This document shows positions 17,040 to 27,039 of a DNA stretch of 37,514 nt, piece by piece. Origin of the DNA: Hyphomicrobium sp. GTDB taxonomy: Bacteria; Pseudomonadota; Alphaproteobacteria; Rhizobiales; Hyphomicrobiaceae. Under the pieces are notes generated by a model. That model was not told where the DNA came from. It was given only the letters and a program-made list of their open reading frames with translations, and did not search any database. Made by a program: the position numbers and the translations under genes. The stretch is from NCBI GenBank assembly GCA_002928395.1, contig PEQZ01000014.1, positions 1-37,514 on the forward strand, in the 5' to 3' direction. Within the stretch, counting starts at the first letter, position 1; the number at the start of each line of letters is the position of its first letter.

Positions 17040-18536
17040 ATGACGCAACGCACTGCGGCGCGACAGTTCTCCGACGGACCCGAGGCTCTGAGGTATGACG
17101 ATGACAGACTTCGCGAGGAATGCGGGGTCTTTGCTGTTTTTGGGCACCCCGACGCAGCTGCACTGACGGCGCTCGGGTTGCATGCACTCCAACATCGCGG
17201 CCAGGAAGCCTCCGGCATCGTCACCTTCGACGGCAAACAGTTCCATTCCGAACGCCGGATGGGTCTTGTCGGCGACAACTTCAATCGTCCGAGCGTGATC
17301 AAGCGCCTCAAGGGGCGGTCGGCTGTCGGCCACAACCGATATTCGACGACGGGTGAGCCGATCCTCCGCAACGTGCAGCCGCTGTTCGCCGATATCGACA
17401 CGGGTGGCTTTGCGGTGGCCCACAACGGAAATCTGACCAACGCGCTGACGATCCGTGGCGAACTGATCCAGTCAGGTGCCATCTGCCAATCGACCTCCGA
17501 CACCGAGGTGATCCTGCATCTCATCTCGCGTTCGCAGAAGCGGCGGATCGTCGAACGCTTCATCGAGGCGCTGCGCCAGATCGAGGGCGCCTACGCACTC
17601 GCCTGCCTCACCAACAACATGCTGATCGGCGCGCGTGACCCGATCGGACTCCGGCCGCTGGTCATTGGACGACTGGAAAATGGCGGCTACGTGCTGGCAT
17701 CGGAAACCTGCGCCCTTGACATAGTCGGCGCCGAATTCCTGCGCGAAGTCCAGAACGGTGAGGTTGTCACCATCACCGAGGAGGACGGGCTGCAAAGCCA
17801 TCGCCCGTTTCCAGCCCGGCCGGCTCGGCCTTGCATCTTCGAGTACATCTACTTCTCACGTCCCGACAGCATCATCGGCGGACGCAGCGTCTATGACATC
17901 CGCAAGCGGATGGGCATTCAGCTCGCACGCGAAGCACCCGCGGACGCCGAGGTCATCGTGCCCATTCCTGACTCGGGCGTGCCGGCTGCGATCGGCTACG
18001 CGCAGGAATCGGGCATACCGTTCGAACTGGGCATCATCCGCAATCACTACGTCGGACGCACGTTCATCGAACCGACCCAGAAGATCCGGGCTTTCGGCGT
18101 CAAGCTCAAGCACTCGGCCAATGCCGGCGTCATCCGCGGCCGCTCGATTGTGCTGATCGACGACAGCGTGGTGCGCGGTACGACGTCGAAGAAGATCGTG
18201 CAGATGATGTTCGAGGCCGGCGCCCGCCAGGTCCACATGCGGATCTCCTCGCCGCCGATCACACATCCGGACTATTACGGCATCGACACACCGCGGAAAT
18301 CGGACCTGCTCGCGGCCAACATGACCCTCGACGAAATGCGGCAGTTCATGGGCGCGACGAGTCTCGCCTTCATATCCGTCGATGGCATCTACCGGGCCGT
18401 CGGCCTGGATGCCCGTGACAGCCGCTGTCCGCAATTCGCCGACCACTGCTTCACCGGCGAGTATCCGACCGAACTCACCGATCAGAACGGGGCCCATACG
18501 CCACGGCAGCTTTCGCTGCTGGCCGAGGTCCGCTGA
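17040..18536 (+). CDS. purF: Amidophosphoribosyltransferase PurF
   Basis: PurF catalyses the first committed step of purine synthesis, converting PRPP and glutamine to phosphoribosylamine. The start is placed at 17040 because GGGAGG lies five bases upstream; an ATG at 17019 would add seven residues. The 498-residue product has a propeptide ending before Cys28 (EECGVFAVFGH), the Ntn nucleophile. The PRPP loop is VLIDDSVVRGTTSKK. Cysteines in ARPCIFEYIYFSRPDS and CPQFADHCFTGEYPT suggest the oxygen-sensitive [4Fe-4S]-containing type known from Bacillus. Upstream is cvpA. Confidence 0.97.
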   Translation: MTQRTAARQFSDGPEALRYDDDRLREECGVFAVFGHPDAAALTALGLHALQHRGQEASGIVTFDGKQFHSERRMGLVGDNFNRPSVIKRLKGRSAVGHNRYSTTGEPILRNVQPLFADIDTGGFAVAHNGNLTNALTIRGELIQSGAICQSTSDTEVILHLISRSQKRRIVERFIEALRQIEGAYALACLTNNMLIGARDPIGLRPLVIGRLENGGYVLASETCALDIVGAEFLREVQNGEVVTITEEDGLQSHRPFPARPARPCIFEYIYFSRPDSIIGGRSVYDIRKRMGIQLAREAPADAEVIVPIPDSGVPAAIGYAQESGIPFELGIIRNHYVGRTFIEPTQKIRAFGVKLKHSANAGVIRGRSIVLIDDSVVRGTTSKKIVQMMFEAGARQVHMRISSPPITHPDYYGIDTPRKSDLLAANMTLDEMRQFMGATSLAFISVDGIYRAVGLDARDSRCPQFADHCFTGEYPTELTDQNGAHTPRQLSLLAEVR

Positions 18537-18597
18537 CGGCATTTTGCGGTGTTTTGCCGACCATCCGCGCACCGGCTCGGTGGCCGACCTCGGCGCG

Positions 18598-18621
18598 GGC
18601 GCTGAAACCATTTCAAGCGCC
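18598..18621 (+). terminator. Possible terminator after purF
   Basis: GGCGCTGAAA (18598-18607) pairs with TTTCAAGCGCC (18611-18621) with one bulged base, about 60 bp past the purF stop. No T-run follows. It could end the purF transcript or stabilise its 3' end. Confidence 0.35.
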
Positions 18622-18780
18622 GCCGCTTGCGGCGTCTCGCCAGTCCACTACATTCGCCACTCCATGCGGCAGACCCCGACCCGGCCTCGTGTACCGGTTC
18701 ACACCTTTGCTTCCCCTCGTGACGCCCTCGAGAACACGAGTATGAACCATGAGGAACACGAGCAACCATCGAGGTCATCA

Positions 18781-19533
18781 ATGTCGACGGCCAAAAGGCT
18801 CAAGGATCGAATTGCCCTGGTCACCGGCGCTTCTCGCGGGATCGGGCGCGCGGTCGCCGTTGCCTTGGCGCGCGAAGGCGCACACGTCATCGTTACTGGC
18901 CGGTCGACCGGCGCGCTCGAAGATCTGGACGATGAGATCCGTGCTGCGGGCGGTGCAGCCACCCTGCTGCAACTCGATCTTCGCAAAGGCGACAGGGTCG
19001 ATCAACTCGGGCCGACGATCTTCCAGCGATGGGGCAAGCTCGACATCCTGGTCGGCAATGCGGGAATGCTCGGTCCGTTGTCGCCCCTGGCCCACGTGAC
19101 GGAAACAGCCTGGACCGCAGTAATCGAGACCAATCTCACGGCCAACTGGCGTTTGATCCGCACGCTCGATCCACTGCTGCAGCGCTCGGACGCTGGCCGT
19201 GCCGTGTTCGTCACATCAGGCGCTAGCACGGGCAAGAATGCCTATTGGGGACCCTATGCCGTGTCGAAAGCGGGCCTCGATGCGCTGGTCAGAACATATG
19301 CCCACGAAGTGGCGACGACGAAGGTGCGCGTGAATATCGTCAATCCGGGCCCCACCCGGACGCAAATGCGCGCCAAAGCCTTTCCCGGCGAGAACCCCGA
19401 GTCGCTGCCGCACCCGAGCGAACTGGGCCCGATGTTCGTGGAACTGGCCGCCCCGCAATGCGCGTTCAATGGCCAGTCGTTCAAGTTTCGGGACTGGAAG
19501 GCGGCCGCCAAACCTGCCCCAGCCGAGGGTTGA
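18781..19533 (+). CDS. SDR family NAD(P)-dependent oxidoreductase
   Basis: This is a 250-residue classical short-chain dehydrogenase. The cofactor loop is VTGASRGIGRA (14-24), the catalytic residues are Ser146, Tyr159 and Lys163 (YAVSK), and NAG lies at 93-95. The start at 18781 has GAGGT six bases upstream; an ATG at 18742 would add 13 residues. Downstream of purF an SDR of this kind is common in Rhizobiales, but its substrate is unknown. The usual N-N-A-G is GNAG here. It converges on the MBL-fold gene with 26 bp between the stops. Confidence 0.9.
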   Translation: MSTAKRLKDRIALVTGASRGIGRAVAVALAREGAHVIVTGRSTGALEDLDDEIRAAGGAATLLQLDLRKGDRVDQLGPTIFQRWGKLDILVGNAGMLGPLSPLAHVTETAWTAVIETNLTANWRLIRTLDPLLQRSDAGRAVFVTSGASTGKNAYWGPYAVSKAGLDALVRTYAHEVATTKVRVNIVNPGPTRTQMRAKAFPGENPESLPHPSELGPMFVELAAPQCAFNGQSFKFRDWKAAAKPAPAEG

Positions 19534-19559
19534 AACGGCGTGCTGCACTGCGCAGTCGT

Positions 19560-20357
19560 TCAGTCGAAGCCGATCACCATTCCGTCGTAGGCAGGCTCGA
19601 CGCCGGGCGGCAGTTCGCGGCATAGGGTTTCATAGTCGAGATCAGTGGTCATGTGAGTGAGGATGGCACGCTTCGGCTTCAGGCGCTCGATCCACTTCAG
19701 GGCTTGCTTGACGCTGAGGTGGCTCGGGTGCGGCGTATAGCGCAGCGCATCGACGATCCAGACGTCGAGGTTCTCGAGCTTGTCGACGGCCTCGGGCGGC
19801 AACTCACTTACATCGGGCGAATAGGCTAGATCGCGGATGCGGAAACCAAGCGTCGTAATGTCCCCGTGCACCTGTTCGATTGGGGTGCAGGCAATGACGC
19901 CGCCAGCGCCTTCGATGACCACTGGCGCCTCGGGCCCCATCTCATGCGCGGTGAGGATGGGCGTGTAACTCGACCCGGCTGGGGTCTCGAAACAGTATGC
20001 GAAACGCTCGACGAGGCTACGGCGTGTGGCCGCATCGGCATAGACGTCGATCCGCCGCTTCATGGCATAGGCGACCATGCGGAGGTCGTCGATCCCATGG
20101 GTGTGGTCGGCGTGATCGTGCGTGTAGAGCACTGCGTCAACGGAGTCGCAGCGGACGTCGAGAAGTTGCTCGCGGAGATCGGGGGCTGTGTCGACAAGGA
20201 CGGCGGTTCGCCGCGCGCCATCCAATCGCTCAACGAGCACCGAGCACCGGCGACGGCGGTTCTTCGGGTTGCTGGGATCGCACTGCCCCCACATGGCACC
20301 GATGCGGGGCACACCACCGCTGGATCCGCAGCCGAGGATCGTCAGGCGATAGCTCAT
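19560..20357 (-). CDS. MBL-fold metallohydrolase (PhnP-like)
   Basis: This 265-residue protein is a metallo-beta-lactamase-fold hydrolase. The start MSYRLTILGCGSSGGVPRIG and the metal motif THDHADHTHGIDDLR (HxHxDH at 80-85) match the PhnP-like group, which includes phosphoribosyl cyclic phosphodiesterases. There is no phn cluster nearby, so a phosphonate role is not supported; the group is commonly next to tatD and metG in alphaproteobacteria. The start overlaps the tatD stop by four bases (ATGA), so it is the last gene of that operon. Confidence 0.9.
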   Translation of the reverse strand: MSYRLTILGCGSSGGVPRIGAMWGQCDPSNPKNRRRRCSVLVERLDGARRTAVLVDTAPDLREQLLDVRCDSVDAVLYTHDHADHTHGIDDLRMVAYAMKRRIDVYADAATRRSLVERFAYCFETPAGSSYTPILTAHEMGPEAPVVIEGAGGVIACTPIEQVHGDITTLGFRIRDLAYSPDVSELPPEAVDKLENLDVWIVDALRYTPHPSHLSVKQALKWIERLKPKRAILTHMTTDLDYETLCRELPPGVEPAYDGMVIGFD

Positions 20358-21169
20358 ACCACGGCCAACCCGCGGGCCAATGCCTGCTGCTGAGGACGCC
20401 GAGCCTTGGTAAACAGCCTGTAGAAGTTGTCGGTCGTTGCCGCCGCAAGTTCATCTGCTGCGATGCCGCGGGCCGCTGCGATCGCCGCCGCGGTGTGCGC
20501 CACATAGGCTGGCTCATTGGTCCGGCCCCGATGCGGCTCGGGCGCGAGGAATGGCGCATCCGTCTCGATCAACAACCGGTCGAGAGGTACCGCACTGGCG
20601 ATGGCGCGCAGTTCATCAGCCTTCTTGAAGCTGACCACGCCCGAGAACGAGACGTAGAGCCCGAGCTCGACCGCACGCATGGCGAGCGTCCGGCCACCGG
20701 TGAAGCAGTGCAGGATACCTGGGAACGCGCCGTTGGCGTGCTCGTCCTCGATGATTGCCAGCGTATCCGCATCGGCGTCACGTGTGTGAATCTCGAGCGG
20801 CAAACCGGTGATGCGCGCGGCTGCGATATGCCGGCGGAAACCTTCGGCCTGGGCCTCGGGCGAAGCGTGCTTGTAGTAGTAGTCGAGCCCGGCCTCGCCA
20901 ATCGCCACAACTTTCGGGTGGTGGCTCAGGCGAACGATTTCGTCGGTTTCGATACCCCGCTCTTCGTCGGCCTGATGGGGATGGGTGCCGACCGAGCACC
21001 AAACGTCCGGATAAGCGCCGGCGATGGCCAAGAGTTCGGGCAACCGCCGGATGCGCGTCGAAATGGTGACCAGCGTCTCGACGCCAGCAGCCTTCGCGCG
21101 CCCGACGATCCCGTCGAGATCGCCCGCAAACTGTGGAAAATCGAGATGGCAATGATGATCGACGAGCAT
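20354..21169 (-). CDS. TatD family metal-dependent hydrolase
   Basis: TatD-type proteins are metal-dependent nucleases of the amidohydrolase superfamily. The 271 residues begin [12 protein letters not shown] with the metal ligands H6 and H8. Further ligands are in GEAGLDYYY, IHTRDAD, HCFTGG and LLIETDAPFLAPEPHRGRTNEP. The overlaps with metG upstream (TGATG, one base shared) and the MBL gene downstream (ATGA) indicate translational coupling. The exact substrate (3'-5' exonuclease on DNA or RNA in E. coli) is inferred from the family. Confidence 0.94.
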   Translation of the reverse strand: MLVDHHCHLDFPQFAGDLDGIVGRAKAAGVETLVTISTRIRRLPELLAIAGAYPDVWCSVGTHPHQADEERGIETDEIVRLSHHPKVVAIGEAGLDYYYKHASPEAQAEGFRRHIAAARITGLPLEIHTRDADADTLAIIEDEHANGAFPGILHCFTGGRTLAMRAVELGLYVSFSGVVSFKKADELRAIASAVPLDRLLIETDAPFLAPEPHRGRTNEPAYVAHTAAAIAAARGIAADELAAATTDNFYRLFTKARRPQQQALARGLAVV

Positions 21170-22854
21170 CAGGTCTGCCCCCGGCCTGCTTTGTCGCCGG
21201 AATTCTTGTCGCGGCCCTGAACCTTGCCCATCTCCCGACTGGCGTTCTTCTTTTGCTGCTTCTCGAGTTTTTGCTGCTTTTGCTGCTCGGCCGTCGGTGC
21301 AGCCTTGCCGGCCTCCACCGTGGGATCGACGTAGCGCGGAAACACACCCTGCGGTTCGGGAAGTTGCGTTCCCGGCGCGAGTCGTCCCGCGCTCCCTAGT
21401 GCTGCGAACGAACGGGCCGCGACCGGCTGGGCGAGGAGATCGAGCAGCTTCGATGCAGATGCCGGCATGGCGGGCTGCACGAGAATGGCGAGTTGGCGCA
21501 CGACTTCGGCTGCAACGTAAAGGATCGTACCCTTGCGCTCTGAGCTCAATGCCTTGTCGAACGGTTTCTCGCTGGCAAAATAGCGATCACCCTCCCCGAT
21601 CACGTCCCACACCGCGTCGAGCCACGTCTTGATCGCCTGCCGGTCCATGGCGGTTCGGCAGAGCCCATAGAGTGCGTCTGCCTTTGCCAGCAGCGCAGTG
21701 TCGGCGTCGGTGAACGGACCCGGTTGTGGCACCAATCCGCCGAACCCTTTGGTGATCATCGAAAGTGAGCGCTGGGCGAGGTTGCCGAGACCGTTTGCGA
21801 GGTCGGCGTTGATGCGGGTTGCGATCATATCGGGCGCGTAGTTGCCGTCGCTGCCAAACACAACCTCGCGCAGGAAGAAGTGGCGGGTCTGGTCGACGCC
21901 ATAGTGCGACGCCAGCGCGAACGGATCGACGACATTGCCGACCGACTTCGACATCTTTTCGCCCTTGACCAGCACGAACCCGTGGCTGAACACGCGGTGC
22001 GGCAACGGCAATCCTGCGCTCATGAGAAATGCTGGCCAATAGATGGCATGAAAGCGGACGATATCCTTGCCGATGACGTGGACGTCGGCCGGCCAATGGT
22101 TCGCGCGCGATCCGCCGCCGTTGAGCAAACCCGTGGCCGTGACGTAGTTGTTCAACGCATCGATCCAAACGTACATGACATGCTCGGGCGTCCCTGGCAC
22201 GGGGATGCCCCAATCGAGCGTCGACCGCGAGATCGAAAGATCCTCGAGCCCCATCTTCACGAAACTCACGACCTCGTTGCGCCGTTCGGGAGGCAGCACG
22301 AAATCTGGATTGGCCTCGTAGTGATCCAGAAGCTTCTGCTGGTACGCGGACAGGCGGAAGAAGAAGGTCTCCTCCTCGGTCCATTCAACGGGCGTGCCGG
22401 TGGTCGTCGAGTAGCGCTTGCCGTCTTCGCGGATCTCGGTCTCGGCCTCTTTGTAGTAGACCTCGTCACGGACCGAGTACCAACCGCCGTACTTTTTCTT
22501 GAAAATGTCTCCGGCCGCCGCCATGCGCCGCCACAGCTCAGCGCAGGCCTCATAATGGCGCGGCTCGGTTGTGCGGATGAAATCGTCGCAGGAAACATCG
22601 AGGGTTGCGGCCATCTCGCGAAAGCGGGCCGAGTTGCGGTCGGCCAGTGCGCGAGGTGTGACGCCCTCTTGCGCCGCGGTCTGCACCATCTTGAGCCCGT
22701 GCTCGTCGGTGCCGGTCAGAAAGAGCACGTCCTTGCTGTCGAGCCGCTCGAACCGCGCGATGGCGTCGCTGGCGATCGCCTCATAGGCGTGGCCGATGTG
22801 CGGCGCACCGTTCGGATAAGAGATCGCCGTCGTGATGTAGAACTTTTGCGCCAC
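21169..22854 (-). CDS. metG: Methionyl-tRNA synthetase
   Basis: MetRS charges tRNA-Met. The start is placed at a GTG (22854) because the product then reads [16 protein letters not shown], the usual family N-terminus, and AAGGA lies just upstream; an ATG at 22905 would add 17 residues. The 561 residues have HIGH at 19-22 and KMSKS at 300-304. The zinc-knuckle insertion is absent, as in the shorter type. Beyond about residue 515 there is a Lys/Gln-rich hydrophilic tail, with no tRNA-binding EMAP-like domain. The stop overlaps the tatD start by one base. Upstream is holB, 65 bp away. Confidence 0.96.
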   Translation of the reverse strand: MAQKFYITTAISYPNGAPHIGHAYEAIASDAIARFERLDSKDVLFLTGTDEHGLKMVQTAAQEGVTPRALADRNSARFREMAATLDVSCDDFIRTTEPRHYEACAELWRRMAAAGDIFKKKYGGWYSVRDEVYYKEAETEIREDGKRYSTTTGTPVEWTEEETFFFRLSAYQQKLLDHYEANPDFVLPPERRNEVVSFVKMGLEDLSISRSTLDWGIPVPGTPEHVMYVWIDALNNYVTATGLLNGGGSRANHWPADVHVIGKDIVRFHAIYWPAFLMSAGLPLPHRVFSHGFVLVKGEKMSKSVGNVVDPFALASHYGVDQTRHFFLREVVFGSDGNYAPDMIATRINADLANGLGNLAQRSLSMITKGFGGLVPQPGPFTDADTALLAKADALYGLCRTAMDRQAIKTWLDAVWDVIGEGDRYFASEKPFDKALSSERKGTILYVAAEVVRQLAILVQPAMPASASKLLDLLAQPVAARSFAALGSAGRLAPGTQLPEPQGVFPRYVDPTVEAGKAAPTAEQQKQQKLEKQQKKNASREMGKVQGRDKNSGDKAGRGQT

Positions 22855-22919
22855 GCGCCAAATTTCCTTCAATCTCGACAGGACCCGGCGGGCCGCTTCG
22901 AGCATCGGCCCGGTGCCCG

Positions 22920-24041
22920 TCAGGATCGCGCGGCTGCTTCCAGATCACGCATTGTTTCGAGAATAAGTGCCTTGCGGTCCAGATTAAGCGCAAGGGTGTC
23001 AGTCTTCGCGCGTGCCACTCTTTCCCACAGCTCGGCAAAGGTGGCAAGCCGCTGAGACCCGATCAACTTATTGGCCAGCACCTGCTCGTCATCGGGCCCG
23101 GTGCCTGTCGCGGCACTGCGAATGAGGCGCGCGACGAGATCCAGCAGCAGCTGATAGAACAGCTCGAACCGCTGCTCGGCCGCATTGCCTCCGAGTTCGT
23201 CGCCGAGTGCGTGAACCAGGGTCCAGTCGACAGCCGGGAGCGTCGTGATCAACGCAACGACACGCTCATAGAGATCGAGCCCACCGGCCGACTGCAAACC
23301 CAGAACGCTGCGCACGCTGCCGTGGGCCAATCGCTCGAGCGTCAGCCATTGCGAAGGATCGGGCTCACCTATCTCGCTCGACGACAGCGCCTGACGCACC
23401 GCGCGGCGCAGCGGTTCCCGTTGCAGCGGCGCCAATTGTAACGTGCGGCAGCGGGATCGAATGGTCGCCAGCAACCGGCCCGGCTCGGACGAGACCAGCA
23501 GAAACACGGTTCGTGGCGGAGGTTCTTCGAGCGATTTCAAGAGAGCGTTGGCGGCATTGATGTTCAGTTCGTCGGCGGTGTCGACAATCACCGCGCGCCA
23601 GGCGCCTTCGGCCGCGGAATGGGACAGAAAGTTTCGGAGACGCCGAACCTCGTCGATCGGGATCGACGCGGCGAATCGCTTGTCCTTCTGGTTGTAGGGC
23701 CGCCTGAGCAGCAAGAGGCCCGGATGCGAAAGCGCGCGGACCTGACGGCTGGCTTGGGTGTCCGCTGCGACGTCCAGCCCCCTCGCCGCCGCTGCCCGTT
23801 CGCTCGGTGCCGCCAGCAGGTAGCGGACGAATCGCCACGCCAGCGTCGACTTGCCTATGCCTGTGTCGCCGGTGATCAACCAGCCATGGTGCAGCCTGCC
23901 GTTCGCGACGGCCTCGCGCAACAAGGCCTCCGCTGTGTCATGACCAAATAGTTCGTTGGTGTGACGCGGGTGCTGGAAGCCCTCGAGGCCATCGGCCTCT
24001 GGCTGCTCTTCGGTCTCGATCACTTGGGTCGCGCGGGCCAT
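22920..24041 (-). CDS. holB: DNA polymerase III subunit delta'
   Basis: Delta' is part of the clamp loader that places the beta clamp on DNA. The 373 residues include [21 protein letters not shown], the P-loop GDTGIGKST (58-66), a sensor-type region ([14 protein letters not shown]) and the SRC motif in [13 protein letters not shown]. The usual zinc-binding cysteines are absent, as is common in alphaproteobacteria, and the P-loop is intact. It lies between tmk (3 bp gap upstream) and metG, the standard tmk-holB order. Confidence 0.95.
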   Translation of the reverse strand: MARATQVIETEEQPEADGLEGFQHPRHTNELFGHDTAEALLREAVANGRLHHGWLITGDTGIGKSTLAWRFVRYLLAAPSERAAAARGLDVAADTQASRQVRALSHPGLLLLRRPYNQKDKRFAASIPIDEVRRLRNFLSHSAAEGAWRAVIVDTADELNINAANALLKSLEEPPPRTVFLLVSSEPGRLLATIRSRCRTLQLAPLQREPLRRAVRQALSSSEIGEPDPSQWLTLERLAHGSVRSVLGLQSAGGLDLYERVVALITTLPAVDWTLVHALGDELGGNAAEQRFELFYQLLLDLVARLIRSAATGTGPDDEQVLANKLIGSQRLATFAELWERVARAKTDTLALNLDRKALILETMRDLEAAARS

Positions 24042-24044
24042 GAC

Positions 24045-24683
24045 CTAGGACGTCCAGCCTGGGTGCCGGCCCAGCAGACGGGTCGAAACGGCTGTCCAGA
24101 CATCCGCCTCGACGGCATCGACCGGGCGCGCTCCGTCTATCACCACGCAGCGTTTGGGCTCCCGCGCAGCGATGTCGCGGAAGCCCGCTCGCAGAGACTG
24201 ATGATAGGGGAGAGCGGCTTCGTCGTAACGGTTCTGCCCGCCTCGAGCCTTGGCACGTTCGAGGCCGATCTCTGGCGGCAGATCCAGCACCAGTGTCAGA
24301 TCCGGCATCCGCGTCACCGTGAGTTTTTCCAAGGTTTCGATCAGCGCGGGCGAGATGCCCGCCAACTTGCCCTGATAGACGCGCGTCGAATCTATGAACC
24401 GGTCACAGATGACCCACCGTCCCGACGCCAACTCCGGTACGATCAAAGCCGCCAGATGTTCGGCACGGGCGGCTGCAAACAAAAGGAATTCCGTCTCTGC
24501 GGCCTGTGGCCGCCGATCAAGTATGAGCGCCCGGATCTTTTCCCCAAGCGGCGTTCCCCCCGGCTCACGCGAAACGACAGCCGCCACGCCCGATCTGGCG
24601 AAACGCGCGGCGAGACGTTCCGCCTGCGTCGACTTGCCGGAGCCCTCCCCGCCTTCGAAGGTGATGAACTTTGCCGTGACCAT
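24045..24683 (-). CDS. tmk: Thymidylate kinase
   Basis: Thymidylate kinase phosphorylates dTMP to dTDP. The 212 residues have the P-loop EGGEGSGKST (10-18), the DRFIDSTRVYQG motif that binds dTMP, and the LID region RAKARGGQNRYD. Length is usual. It is followed by holB after 3 bp and preceded by the DD-carboxypeptidase gene with 9 bp between, so all are co-transcribed. Confidence 0.97.
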   Translation of the reverse strand: MVTAKFITFEGGEGSGKSTQAERLAARFARSGVAAVVSREPGGTPLGEKIRALILDRRPQAAETEFLLFAAARAEHLAALIVPELASGRWVICDRFIDSTRVYQGKLAGISPALIETLEKLTVTRMPDLTLVLDLPPEIGLERAKARGGQNRYDEAALPYHQSLRAGFRDIAAREPKRCVVIDGARPVDAVEADVWTAVSTRLLGRHPGWTS

Positions 24684-24692
24684 CGGACGAGA

Positions 24693-25886
24693 CTAAAGCG
24701 GGACCCACTTGAAAGCCATATGCACGAGGCTGTCGATCCCCCGCCGCATCATGCCGGCGACCGCGACATCTTCGGAGGCAAACAGCGGGACCTCGTTGAC
24801 CGCACTCGATGAACTGGTGACCCTGAGCTTCGCGACTTGATCACCCTTCTTCAATGGCGCCTTTAGTGGCCCACTGTAGATGATTTCTGCCCGCAGCTTT
24901 TGGTTGGCCGGAAACCGCGGCAGGATCACCGCCACATCACCCTGCCCCACCAGCGACACATACATCCTCTCGCCGCCCCAGACGCGCGCCTGACCAACCG
25001 TCTCGGCCGCGTCGAACAGCTTGAACTCCGTAAAGCTCTTGAAGCCCCACTCCAACAACTTCTGCGCCTCGTCCTTGCGATCGGCCGCCGTTGCCAAGCC
25101 GCCGACGACGACGATCAGTCGCCTTCCATCCTGCAGCGCCGAGGCGACGAGCCCGTACCCGGATTCCTTGATGAAGCCGGTCTTCAGACCGTCGACATTC
25201 AAGCTGAGAAACAACAGGGGATTGCGGTTGACGAACTTATGCTTCCGATAGGGGAATTCCTTTTGCGAAAAAATCCGGTACTGGTCAGGATACTCGGTGA
25301 TCAGATGCCTTGCCAGGATCGCCAGTTCGCGCGCCGTCATCAAGTGCTCCGGATGATAGAGCCCGGTCGCATTACGGAACGTCGATTTCTTGAGGCCTAG
25401 CTTTCGTGCCTCGGCCTCCATGATCCGCGCAAAGGCATCCTCTGTGCCCGCCATTCCTTCGGCAACAGCGATGCAGGCATCGTTGCCTGACTGAATGATG
25501 ATGCCCTGAATCAACTCGTCGAGGCGCGCTTTGGTGTTCACCGGCACCATCATCGCCGATGTGCCCGACGGCGCCCCGCCGCGCCGCCACGCCTGCTCGC
25601 TCACCAGGAACTCGTCGCTGAGGCCAAGCTGTCCACCTTTTATGGACTTGAACAACACCGCCAATGTCATGAGCTTGCTCATGCTGGCCGGCGGGACAAG
25701 TTCATCGGCATGGAACTGATAGAGCACCGCGCCCGATGCGGCATCCATCAGGATCGCTTGTTTGGCTTTGGGGGTGAACTCGGCGTTCTGGGCATGGCTG
25801 AGTGTTGCGAAAAGCAGCACGTGCACGGCGAACCAAACGAACGCCACGACCAGCCGGTTGAGCGTTGCGACAATTTCTGACGACAT
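24693..25886 (-). CDS. D-alanyl-D-alanine carboxypeptidase (PBP5/6 type, DacA/DacC-like)
   Basis: This low-molecular-weight penicillin-binding protein trims the terminal D-Ala of peptidoglycan peptides. The 397 residues begin with a signal peptide (hydrophobic about 8-30, cleavage expected after the SHAQ region). The serine nucleophile is in PASMSKLMT (S68 and K71), the SGN motif is at 133-135, and KTG is at 235-237. A PBP5 C-terminal domain follows. The ATG at 25886 is chosen because GGGAA lies six bases upstream; a GTG at 25901 would add five residues. Upstream, rlpA also acts on peptidoglycan. Confidence 0.93.
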   Translation of the reverse strand: MSSEIVATLNRLVVAFVWFAVHVLLFATLSHAQNAEFTPKAKQAILMDAASGAVLYQFHADELVPPASMSKLMTLAVLFKSIKGGQLGLSDEFLVSEQAWRRGGAPSGTSAMMVPVNTKARLDELIQGIIIQSGNDACIAVAEGMAGTEDAFARIMEAEARKLGLKKSTFRNATGLYHPEHLMTARELAILARHLITEYPDQYRIFSQKEFPYRKHKFVNRNPLLFLSLNVDGLKTGFIKESGYGLVASALQDGRRLIVVVGGLATAADRKDEAQKLLEWGFKSFTEFKLFDAAETVGQARVWGGERMYVSLVGQGDVAVILPRFPANQKLRAEIIYSGPLKAPLKKGDQVAKLRVTSSSSAVNEVPLFASEDVAVAGMMRRGIDSLVHMAFKWVPL

Positions 25887-26025
25887 GCGTTTCCCGAACA
25901 CCGATCAGTGGCGCCTTCGGCGACTATCCGGGGTCAACCTGCCGGCTGTCAATCTTCAATGATTTGATCCACCAGAAAAGCGTTGGCGCTCGTCCGAGCC
26001 CGGCAGTTCGGCGTCCATGAAAAGC

Positions 26026-26868
26026 CTATCGGGCGCCCAATCCGCTGCGGTTTGCCCGATGGGCGAGCGGCGACCAGCCATTCGAGGCGGTCGGTTGAGA
26101 GGTGGTGGCGAAGGGCTGTGGCGGCGGCAGACTTTGCAGGTTCTGGAGTGGTGTCCACAACGCGCGCGTATCAATGGCCGCCAATTCGGGCTGGCCGCGC
26201 CACCACGGCTGTGCCGCCAGGTGCTGACGCTCGCGGTGATCATCACCGTTGAGTGGTGCGCGACCCGCATGGCGCACGCGGACGTTGACCAGGCCCTTGC
26301 CTTCCGACCCAATGGCGCGTGCCGTCTGCCGCGACAGATCGATAATGCGGTCATGGGCGTAGGGTCCGCGATCATTGATGCGAACCAGCACGGTGCGATT
26401 GTTGTCGAGATTGGTCACATAGGCATAAGAAGGGATGGGCAACGTCGGATGCGCGGCCGTGAGCGCGTTCATGTCGAAGATCTCGCCGTTAGCGGTCTTG
26501 CGGCCATGAAAGTCGGACCCGTACCAGGAGGCGACGCCTGTCGCATCGTAGTTCGGCTCTTCGCGCGGCACGTACCAGCGGCCTGAAACTTGGTATGGCG
26601 ACCCCAGCTTGTAGCTGCCGCCGCCTTTGGGAATGACGTCGCCTTCGCTCGCGACCCGGGGGCTTGCGCTGGTGCCAGTGTTTGGGTCGAGATTGGCAGC
26701 GGAGACGCGACGATCGCTGAGCTGAGTGGCGCGCACATCCGTTCCGCGAGAGCACCCCGGCAGACCGATGGCGCAAATCAACCCAAATAGGCACAATGCC
26801 AGGTGACGCAAGGCGCTCAGGTCGTCGCCAGCAGACCACAACTTACGCAACTCGCCCCCCGCACGCAC
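26026..26868 (-). CDS. rlpA: Septal ring lytic transglycosylase RlpA family lipoprotein
   Basis: RlpA family lipoproteins cleave peptidoglycan, acting on denuded glycans in the species studied. The product of about 280 residues has a lipobox LPGCS (Cys39) after a hydrophobic stretch, then a double-psi beta-barrel (about 110-200) with GVASWYGSDFHGRKTANGE and the catalytic aspartate in RINDRGPY. The C-terminal 80 residues are low in recognisable structure and there is no SPOR domain, unlike E. coli RlpA. The annotated start is a GTG; nearby TTG codons are possible. It is the first gene of the operon. Confidence 0.9.
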   Translation of the reverse strand: MRAGGELRKLWSAGDDLSALRHLALCLFGLICAIGLPGCSRGTDVRATQLSDRRVSAANLDPNTGTSASPRVASEGDVIPKGGGSYKLGSPYQVSGRWYVPREEPNYDATGVASWYGSDFHGRKTANGEIFDMNALTAAHPTLPIPSYAYVTNLDNNRTVLVRINDRGPYAHDRIIDLSRQTARAIGSEGKGLVNVRVRHAGRAPLNGDDHRERQHLAAQPWWRGQPELAAIDTRALWTPLQNLQSLPPPQPFATTSQPTASNGWSPLAHRANRSGLGAR

Positions 26869-27039
26869 GCATTACACCCGATAGGGATCGGGGCCACCCA
26901 AGCGCCCCCGACCCGGTGTCACCGAGACCGAAGCGAGTTAGGCCAAGGCTTGGGCGCCACCAAGACCAAAACATGTCAAAACAGGCTTAGGAATTGGTGA
27001 AGGCCGACCGCACGCGGCCCGATTGAACCGCCCCGGGTT

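Noticed and set aside
19997-21220. Plus-strand frame of 407 residues opposite the MBL and tatD genes
   Set aside because: It is antisense to two genes with intact catalytic motifs and translational overlaps; no family features in the frame.
21880-23055. Plus-strand frame of 391 residues opposite metG and holB
   Set aside because: Same reasoning: the minus strand codes MetRS with HIGH and KMSKS and the end of holB.
26849-26939. Possible tRNA-like gene bounded by AACTCGC and GCGAGTT
   Set aside because: The ends are complementary, but there is no T-arm with a TTC loop, D-arm or anticodon arm in either strand.
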